Source: Dactylonectria macrodidyma (taxonomy: Eukaryota; Ascomycota; Sordariomycetes; Hypocreales; Nectriaceae). From it: a stretch of 64,000 bases of DNA. The position numbers were made by a program, and so were the translations under genes. Below the pieces are notes generated by a model. It saw only the letters and a program-made list of their open reading frames with translations. It had not been told where the DNA came from and ran no database searches. Where the stretch lies: contig JAGMUV010000013.1 in assembly GCA_020744425.1 (NCBI GenBank), forward strand, positions 682,001 through 746,000, in the 5' to 3' direction. Within the stretch, counting starts at the first letter, position 1; every line of letters starts with the position of its first letter. This document shows, one piece after another, positions 56,635 to 64,000 of the stretch.

Positions 56635-58793
56635 TCAGCCTATCTGTGTCAGTTCGAAAGCCGGATGCGTACTTCTGTCATTATTCTTCAGTTCCACTGC
56701 GGTACTCTGAATGTCAACTTCCAGCCACCCATCTGGATTCGGTGCAATCTCCTCGAGTGATTTGTTGCGTAGCCTCCCAAAGATCCAAAATGTCCAATTC
56801 TTTTCAGCCCTGCTCAACGAGCCTTGCCCAGCGCCAATTCGAGGATGTTGTAGTTCCAGCATGGAACCAGGGACAAGCGCGATACCAACCATGAGCAGCA
56901 TGACACCGGCAAATCCGAAAAGAACCCCCATCAGGGTGGTTTTGTCCTTGCCTATGGATTGCATGACGGGGCGGATCAGCAGTGCGCCGAGTTTGCCGCC
57001 TGCTGCCGCAATGCCCACGAAGGAGCCGCGGAAGACAGTTGGGAACGATTCCGCAGCGATGATGAATGTCAATGTGTTGGGGCCGAGGTTGAACATGAAT
57101 TGCGTTAGGGCAAAGAAAACCATGCTAACTTCGTTCGCTTTCTTTTCAGTCGCTTGCCATACGGAGAATCCGGTGGCCAGAAAGAGGAGGGCAAGGATTC
57201 CGGAAGAAACGGCGAGCAGGTTGCGTCGAGAAAAGCGATTGATTACGAGGATAGCGGCAAGAGAACCAAAGATTGATGCAATAGAGCTGAGAAGAAGGGT
57301 CCGAATCGCGGTGGTTTTGAGGGAGTCGTCGATGGTTGCGCATTTATCGCCATCGTCCTCGTTCCAAGGAGCATTGGTGCTCATCGCAACAGTCACCGTT
57401 TCGACCTGTGTTGAAGTCGGCGCCGACGTAATTGTTGGTGCAATGATAACTTCCGTGATTGTAGTCAAAACGCTGTTCTCCAAGGTGAGCGTTGCGGTAG
57501 CGTACTGCGTGGCAGGTATGTCGACATTAGGCGTTATGACCGTGCAGTTGACGACCTTCGCCGGCGTTTCGTCGAGCCACAGACGATGCAACGTAGAAGG
57601 GCTATCAAGACCAAGACCATAGAAGGCTATATCAAGCAAAAACCATTGTAGAGTGATTCCTAGGAGTTGCTTCCATGCCTTTTCCCTGCCGAAGAGGTAG
57701 TCCCGCGCGCTGGTGAACCATGACGTCGAGACTTTGTGTTTTCGCTTTTTGGTGGGCTGGACGTCAGAGTGAATGGACTCCACATCATCTGCAATGCCGC
57801 GAACTCTTTGAATAGATCTTTCAGCCTTCTTGAGATCTTTCTCAATGCCTACGTAGTATCGTGGCGTCTCAGGGATAGTGAGTCGCAGGCCGATGGCGAG
57901 CAAGGCGGGAATGGCGCTGATGCCAACAACGAGGCGCCATAATCCGTCAATTGCGACACGATGATCATATGTGTCATCTGGCAGTCGACTCAATGCGGCG
58001 AGGGCGACGACGTATGCAAGAACCCTACCGACGGATTGCATTGCAAACAAAGATGCCATAAGCGTGCCTCGAGTCTCTGTCGAGGAGAATTCAGCTCCTA
58101 TCACTGCTGATAACGGGTACTGAAGTCCATTAGCACTGAAAAATCATATCAAGCAGTTAATCAGGGTTGCTATGAGCGAGATTTACCTCCGACCCAATTC
58201 CAAATCCTTGGATCCCTCGCCACGCGGCAATGGCAGCATACACATTGAGCGAATGGTGTCCATTCTCAGTCGAGTAGCCATCAGATGATTGAATCATTCC
58301 CAGCGTACCGAGAATGATAACGAGCAATTCCAGGCCGTACAGACGTTTCCGGCCAAGACGATCAGCCAAGTGGCCAAAGATAACCATCCCTAGGGCCGTC
58401 GTTCCAATAGTCACCATGTCAATGATGAAACTGGGGTCGTCGAATCCATGCGCATCTGCATCGTACACGTATTCGAGTGCAGGCCCAATGATGTTGCTAG
58501 AGAATATGGTGTACGAAGACGCGAGGAACCCTGCAGACACGGCAATGAAGACGGTCCAGTTGAAGCCAATATCATCCAGAATTCGAATAATCTCTTGTTC
58601 TCTCCGTTTTCGATTCTATTAATGTGAATCAGCAGATGCCCAACTAAACGGCGACAGCCGAAACCATCGCAACTCCTTCCCGGTTCGGCCGAATGGGTCA
58701 TCTCACCCTAATATGATCCGTGTCGGGCTTAACATTGGACCGGTCCCAGATGCCACCACGGCCATCATGCTCACCGTTAGGATTATCAGCCAT
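56635..58793 (-). pseudogene. MFS phosphate:H+ symporter-like transporter, one extra base
   Basis: Exons on the minus strand: 58793-58707 (29 codons, MADNPNGEHDGRGGIW), 58616-58187, 58119-56635; introns 90 nt (gtgaga..atag) and 67 nt (gtaaat..ttcag). Exon 2 is 430 nt, one more than fits: the conserved run RILDDIGF-NWTVFIAVSAG is broken by an additional base in the AAA at 58560-58562. Otherwise the protein (about 666 aa) is complete: GHLADRLGRKRLYG, GFGIGSEYPLSAVIGAEFSS (joined across intron 2), PETPRYY and WFLLDIAFYGLGL, the hallmark of Pho84-type carriers (TC 2.A.1.9), and NLGPNTLTFIIAAESFPTVF. A Thr-rich external loop (about residues 370-440) is unusually long. Plasma-membrane role inferred. 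Pseudogene call depends on the single base being real. Confidence 0.72.
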
Positions 58794-59438
58794 CCTGGAA
58801 TTTCGTGCAGTCAGATCTTTGCTCTTACTACGAAGGAAACTTGGATAATGAGGGAGAATTGGGAATTTTCAAGATGGAACTGCGGCTGTATAGCAACAAC
58901 CAAGGTCGTCAACTCGGCTAGGGAAATCTCCAGTTCAGCTCATGATTACTTCGTACCACCCCAAGGCACCCTCCGCTGCGCCCCGAATGCCTCTCCTTAG
59001 CTGTAGGTGGCTGCAACGGGGGTGCTTGCAATAGGGTTCCGGAGATTTCTTAGTTCACACACGTGGTGTCTTGTGGGGATGCCATTCGCTCCATGTCCAC
59101 CATCAGCTCCAACCCCTACAGAGCCACCATGTCTGATATTGCCGCCAGCCTTGCCCAACAGGGCCACCGGATGAAATGGCATTCGCGCAGAGTGCCTAAC
59201 ATAGCCTTCATCATCTGTCGCACATCACACGACCCGAGCTAGAATGGTTCGCCCTGGACTGGCGTATCCCTGTCGGTGTGTGGAGGGAGCTTAGGCCGGG
59301 TTGTTAGTGTCCCAAGTCAGCCTCACAGTCATATTGCTTGTCGTCCCTGCGGACCTTGTCATCCTCCAAATCCCACGATCTTGCATGATACCGTCTCATG
59401 CCGTCGATGCTCCATAGTCGGCGTCCTCGGCGTACTTC
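58794..59438. other. intergenic between divergent genes
   Basis: Region between the divergent starts of the transporter and the HeLo-like gene. No ORF with recognisable features. Confidence 0.4.
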
Positions 59439-60929
59439 ATGTCTGGCCTCGAGGTGTTCGGTGCGGTCGCGTCCGCCATCGGACTCCTCCAGGGGGTAGC
59501 GAACAACCTCGGCCGAGCTCGCAAGGTTGGCAGGGCGGTTGACGACCTTCGAATTATCCTCGGCGAGCTTATGGAGGTCCAGTACGATGTTAATCCGGAT
59601 ACCGACAGAGCCGAGCTCGTTCTCATCCAGCGACTAGTAGAGGAGGCGAGGGAACTAATTGAGGACAATGGCCGACCTACCAGGCTTGCCTTAAGATTTT
59701 TCTGGACCAACTCGCTTGACCAGGATGTGCAAAGGATCAACGCCAGCTTAGATGGCGTGTGTCGTCGATTGGCGGCGAGGAGAGCTAGGTATACACTATT
59801 AGCCAGTGAAGATGCATGCGGAATTCCATACTGATGCACGACAGAGAAAGAGCGCAAGCGTCCGGCAAGGACGGCTTATACATTTCCAGGCGCAAAACAC
59901 TCACGGTCCCAATATCATACGCATTTGTAGAATACCCAAAGCCTGGGAGAGCCCCACCAGATCGACGGACATCGATGAGCGCGGTACCACTACCAACCAC
60001 TCTGTACGCATCCAACAAGGTTCATGCCAACTCAATGTTTCTAATTTTCTCTAGTTTATTAAAAGACGCAAATAACGATTTAGTATATGAACCATTACAA
60101 CTTGAGCGGTTCAGCATCTTAGAGCGTAACTATACTTCAAGGTTCAGAACCATCCAGTACGAGTCATCCGACCGTAGTGTCATTGTGACACACGAGAGTA
60201 CGCCTTGGTAGCCTCAAATACAGACTCATACTGACAAAGAGCAGTCCAATTCGGCACAATCCCTTCAAGTCCAGATGACTTGGATTGCAAGGAAGTCTCA
60301 TTTCTAGAGAACCAGCTGGTAACTGTGGAATCAGAAACCAAATATGCCATCTACCTAGTAGAACCTCAGTACAGTTTCCAAGATCGAACAGTCTGCAACG
60401 ATTTCATGGCTCGTGTTCGGGAAAGAACTCTTTTAGGTACATTCCTACCGAAAGAGATTATCAAAAGTGTTCCATCGACATCCATGGGCGCTTTATTCTG
60501 CCTAGGTCATTCGTCATCGCGCGGCATAACGCTGGCTAGGTGGAAGGTAGTCAGACTGTGGCAGAGGACTGAAGACGAGAGCTCAAACCCCCTCGTCACA
60601 TTGACTTTCCATGATCGAAGCAAGCACCCTCCACGGTTTACTGAGTGGTCCGTACAAACCTTCCGGGAGGGAGCATTACTGATGAGACATGAGCTAGGCG
60701 TAGCTCTGTCTCGTCATACAGGGGAAGAGATCATATTTTTGTTCAAGAGTAAGAAACACAGTCAAGCCATGGCTCTTACGTGAGGTTCTGATTTATCATA
60801 GCTCGAGAAGAAGCGGCAGGATTTGCAAGTGCGTTCGACTCGCAAAAGCGAAGAAGATCAACAGCAGCGGTATCAAGCACATCACCAAGATCAGAACATC
60901 GAATACCGAGAAAGCCGGTTGGGAGCTGA
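59439..60929 (+). CDS. fungal-specific protein with HeLo-like N-terminal domain
   Basis: Four exons by hand: 59439-59788, 59845-60197, 60245-60748, 60802-60929; introns 56, 47 and 53 nt; total 1335 nt, 444 aa, phases agree. The N-terminus (MSGLEVFGAVASAIGLLQGV, then helices with VDDLRIILGELMEVQYDV and LIQRLVEEARELIED) resembles the helical N-terminal domains of fungal STAND and HET-related proteins (HeLo/SesA type). The remaining part (DGLYISRRKTLTVPISYAFV, LPTTLYASNKVHANSMFLIF, SFLENQLVTVESETKYAIYL, NDFMARVRERTLLGTFLPKE, FKTREEAAGFASAFDSQKRR) recalls an uncharacterised fungal family that I remember only from its pattern. Intron 1 is well supported by phase; introns 2 and 3 are best choices among alternatives. 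Function unknown; a role in non-self or stress signalling is only an inference from the N-terminus. Confidence 0.6.
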
Positions 60930-61132
60930 GAAAAATCGATCGGATTTCAGTAATCTTGAATGGATCGCCAATTGTCGAGTGTATTTCGATCAAGTAACGA
61001 GACTCTAACCTGTCTACTTTGTGTCATGATCACACATGCGCACTTTCACACAGGGATAAACAGCAAGCTCTATATAATCTTGTCATCAAGAGAGCAAAGT
61101 ATGGCGTCGGCTATTGGTGCTGGCCCTAGGGC

Positions 61133-62235
61133 TCAGCCTCTAGCAATTTTGATCTCCTCCTGGCAATGCCTTGCGAGGTCATCTACGTCGATACACATGC
61201 CATTGGGGCTAAGCTGATACGGCTTGAGCATTTGCCCCGGATTATGGCTTAGGGTGGATTGGACGACCTCGATCCATTCACTCGGGTCCCCCGTCTTGTA
61301 GACCACAACAATGAACCGAGTCTCACTCGATGAATTTCCTGTCTCAGGGGGAAGCCCTGGATGCACATACTGGCGTTCCAAGTCAGCCGATCCAGGTGGC
61401 AAGATAAATTTCTATTTCGCAGTCGGGCTCTCACCTCTTGAATAATTGCGTGAACTTCTCTCCATCTAGTACCAGGACCATTGTTCAACCCTGCCGGACA
61501 CCATACATGGGGCTCCACCGTGTTATTATGGACCTTCACCAGCACTGGGAGAGTGGCGACAATTCCTTGCTCCCACAAGGTATCTAGGGCATCATCGGTC
61601 GTATACCCCTGAGCCCAGTGGGAATAATTTGTCCAAGGAATCGTAACACAAACTGCTATGCCGCACAAGCTAGGTAGCGGACATTTAGAATCGCTCTGCC
61701 GTTTAGCTTCGATGTTCTCGAAGAGCTCCTTGAGCTTTCCAAGGCGAAAGTGGACTGCTCCCTTGGTAGACATGTATTCCATATCCCAACGAATGAGTAG
61801 TCGGGTCTCGTGATATCGTAGATCCAACGTGTGGCAGAAACTAGCCCTAAAATTTGGATTCGAGGACACGATCAGATTTGATAGCCGTAATATCGCAGAA
61901 AGGCGTCGAATGGTCGAATTGGTCTTCGGGAGGGACTCCAGGTCCTCGCCGTTCATTTCAATGAGCTGCCTCAGTCGTTTTTCAGGTAGAGCGATGAATA
62001 TTGTTACACTCTTCGAATCTGCGACTTCAAAATGCTGGCTGTTGTGCCGCTCTTCCTCGGCAATTTCTATGATTTCCCAGCCACCAGGCGACGTTTGACC
62101 CCAAGAGCCTGCAACGACTTGTGGAAAGCCATCTCTCCGTGTCCTCTCAAAGTCTCTTACGGCAACACTAGCAATGAGCCTTCTAACGCACAATGTGGGA
62201 TGGGATCTTGGGAAATGTGTTAACGGCTGTTCCAT
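61133..62235 (-). CDS. fungal hypothetical protein, 345 aa
   Basis: Two exons on the minus strand: 62235-61435 and 61369-61133, intron 65 nt (gtgaga..gccag), phase 0. The first ATG of the open frame is at 62235 (MEQPLTHFPRSHPTLCVRRL); the frame is open further upstream without ATG. The protein is globular, rich in Arg and Trp (WGQTSPGGWEIIEIAEEERH, CHTLDLRYHETRLLIRWDME, AVCVTIPWTNYSHWAQGYTT, then RFIVVVYKTGDPSEWIEVVQ in exon 2), without signal peptide or membrane segments. No family recognised. It is convergent with the HeLo-like gene at 59439-60929, the 3' ends being about 200 bp apart. Confidence 0.6.
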
Positions 62236-63253
62236 CGCGTCGGGATATGTCAAAGAGGGCGCACGCACACGCCTCTCGAAGGGGGATCCTTTCCCACCAC
62301 ACAAGGCATGGTGCCGTGTTCGGAATGCACAAGGTGACTCGCGGTGTATTGGTCAGAATACATCGTATCCGGACTAAGTCGGCCGCGGTCGCTCTCTATA
62401 CCAGCACACATTCGTTGTCAGAAAGCAAACAAGTGCACTCCGGCCATACTCGACAACAGGAGTACATACCTACTAACCCAGTCGAAATTGCATCTTGCAG
62501 ACATGTATCTGCTGCGTCAAGCTCCCCGTTGTCATTTAGTGACGTGGACTCAAAATCACTATTGCCTGACTCGTTAGAACTCCCGTACTCGCTGGCAGGG
62601 GAAACATGATGTCTATCATCCCCCCGAACAAGCCTCTATCATCCTTTCGAACAAGCCTCTATCATCCCTTCGCAGACGATGACTATCGTTGGTTACCTGA
62701 GTAATAAATGGTGTGACAGGTAACGCTCAGTCCCGGCCGCAAATTGAGCACCACAAGCCAGAGTTATCATCCATCGAGCCCGGTCGTCTTTCATAGCCTC
62801 ACTACAGATCACTTGTGTCAGGGCTGCACCAAGCAAGCGCAACAGAACAGAATCAGCACTTTGACGAGTATGGAATGAAATTAACGGTTATGCATTTTAA
62901 ACCAATTAAAACAAGATCAATGTAAATTCCCAAGCATGGCTTTTTGAAGGATGCAGTTACCAAGCCGAATCTGCAATTGAATCCTTCCAGCGGGTCACAT
63001 CTTATCGGTAGGTTAGTCTTATCTTATCGCACAAAAAAAAGTTTGCCCCGCGATCAACACCACAGAAATCCCATCGCCGCCGAAACCCCACTTCAGCATC
63101 CGAATTCGAGACGAGACCCAGTCACACAAATTCGATTAACAAACGCCCGCACGATTGTTTCGTCATTCGCAAACTCGATAATCATAGAAGAGACCCGAAG
63201 ACGACAGGGTTATTCGCATATTTCGTCTATCTCCGAGACACCGAACCGCCACC
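62236..63253. other. intergenic, promoter side of NOB1
   Basis: No supported gene; some 60-140-codon ORFs overlap without features. Contains a short tandem repeat (separate entry). Confidence 0.4.
62612..62668. repeat. short tandem repeat
   Basis: About two and a half copies of a 26-bp unit (ctatcatccyttcgaacaag core) with few changes. Confidence 0.6.
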
Positions 63254-64000
63254 ATGGCGACCCCCCAGCCGCAAGACGTCGCTGCCCCAGTCCCAGCACC
63301 GGCACCAGAAACTACGACTCCCTCCTCCTCTTCCACCGAGCCCGCATTCAAGCCCATCCACAGCCTCGTCCTTGACACGGGCCCGCTGATCAAGAACGAC
63401 CCCCCCGCCAGTACCCTCCGCGCGAAAGCCGAGCAGCTCTACACGCTGCCCTGCATCGTCAACGAGATCCGCGACGCCGCCACCCGGTCCCGTGTCCAGA
63501 CCACCCTACTACCCTTCGTCACACTGCGCTCGCCGGGACCCGAGAGCGTCAAGTTCGTTACCGCCTTTGCCCGGAGGACCGGCGACCTGGCCGTGCTGAG
63601 CAGGCCAGATATCGAGGTTCTTGCTTTGGGGTACGAGCTCGAGTGTGAGCGCAATGGCGGTGATTGGAGGTTGAGGAACATGCCGGGTCAAAAGACTTTG
63701 AATGGAAAGCCGAACAAGGACAAGCCAGAAGAGGCGGCGAGTGCCGAACCCGCTACAGATAAGACCGAAGAGGCTACGACAGGTTCAGTGGATGACAACA
63801 AGACGGCAGAGATCGTGGCACCCGTAGAAGGGGAGCCCGTGCCAGAGGCAAAACCTCTCGAGGATAACGTACAACAGTTGACGTTGGAGGCGGAGACACA
63901 GACGGAGACACAGACGGAGCAGCCGGTCGTTGACGAAGCTGTGGAGAAGGATACCCAGGCAGTACCAGAGGCCATTTCCGCCGAGTCACAACCCGAGGCT
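63254..64000 (+). CDS. NOB1: 20S pre-rRNA D-site endonuclease NOB1 (5' part)
   Basis: ATG in an ideal context (gccaccATGgcg); 249 codons to the window edge, still open, so the 3' part is missing. Residues 35-145 form the PIN domain: SLVLDTGPLIK (Asp41), LPCIVNEIRDAATRSR (Glu71), FARRTGDLAVLSRPDIEVLA (Asp111 and Asp119), the acidic residues that hold the metal ions in PIN nucleases, then ALGYELE and NGGDWRLRNMPGQK. An acidic, Glu/Thr/Pro-rich linker follows (from about 155, with TQTETQTEQP); it separates the PIN domain from the zinc ribbon in fungal NOB1, which lies outside the window. NOB1 cuts 20S pre-rRNA at site D to form the 3' end of 18S rRNA in late, cytoplasmic 40S maturation. An essential single-copy gene, so a good anchor for comparing related genomes. 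Confidence 0.92.
   Translation, partial: MATPQPQDVAAPVPAPAPETTTPSSSSTEPAFKPIHSLVLDTGPLIKNDPPASTLRAKAEQLYTLPCIVNEIRDAATRSRVQTTLLPFVTLRSPGPESVKFVTAFARRTGDLAVLSRPDIEVLALGYELECERNGGDWRLRNMPGQKTLNGKPNKDKPEEAASAEPATDKTEEATTGSVDDNKTAEIVAPVEGEPVPEAKPLEDNVQQLTLEAETQTETQTEQPVVDEAVEKDTQAVPEAISAESQPEA

Noticed and set aside
56711..57622. 303-codon ORF on the plus strand
   Set aside because: Antisense to the phosphate-type transporter.
60780..60801. 22-nt intron in the HeLo-like gene
   Set aside because: Below any plausible intron length; the donor at 60749 gives 53 nt and keeps the phase.
1..64000. tRNA or rRNA genes
   Set aside because: No cloverleaf with a B-box-like ggttcraatcc was noticed while reading; a covariance-model scan was not possible.

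Overview
The window is nuclear DNA of a filamentous ascomycete (Pezizomycotina; a Sordariomycete is plausible but not shown). Evidence: short spliceosomal introns of about 45-90 nt with GT..AG ends, fungus-typical families (Clr5-ankyrin, NACHT-ankyrin STAND protein, Mtr-type amino-acid permease, secreted M28 aminopeptidase, Pho84-type transporter), and an 11-kb AT-rich island with the footprint of repeat-induced point mutation (RIP). No rRNA, tRNA or CRISPR array was recognised.

Layout. 0-12 kb: a Ser/Pro/Ala-rich protein with a C-terminal membrane anchor, a decayed GNAT acetyltransferase, a GIY-YIG/T5orf172 protein, a polytopic membrane-protein gene broken by two frame shifts, a C2H2 zinc-finger gene, and a 1-kb array of degenerate GGGCCAATTT (CCAAT-box-like) repeats between that gene and a short divergent gene. 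12-17.5 kb: no convincing conserved gene. 17.6-19.1 kb: an amino-acid permease. 19.7-31.7 kb: an acyl-CoA dehydrogenase-like gene, an NmrA-like gene and a short-chain dehydrogenase; an intact 7.5-kb chromodomain Ty3/gypsy retrotransposon with LTRs identical by eye and a 5-bp target duplication sits between the last two.

32-35 kb: a HeLo-like/NACHT/ankyrin (fungal NLR-type) gene with one extra base just before its Walker A motif. 35.16-46.59 kb: the RIP island. Terminal inverted repeats of 35 bp bracket an outer DNA transposon, into which a 7.85-kb Ty3/gypsy element (minus orientation, 175-bp LTRs) inserted before both were mutated; the inner element carries an exact 488-bp tandem duplication. 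47.4-49.1 kb: a secreted M28 aminopeptidase. 52.6-56.0 kb: a 1103-aa Clr5-ankyrin protein in four exons. 56.6-58.8 kb: a phosphate-type MFS transporter with one extra base in exon 2. 59.4-62.2 kb: two convergent fungal-specific genes, the first with a HeLo-like N-terminus. 63.25 kb to the end: the 5' part of NOB1, the 20S pre-rRNA D-site endonuclease.

Themes: (1) an old RIP-mutated nest beside a pristine, recently inserted gypsy copy; (2) several signalling or NLR-like genes; (3) four otherwise conserved genes with frame breaks, while long neighbouring ORFs are intact. Gene models were spliced by hand from splice sites, reading phase and remembered family conservation; no database search was possible.
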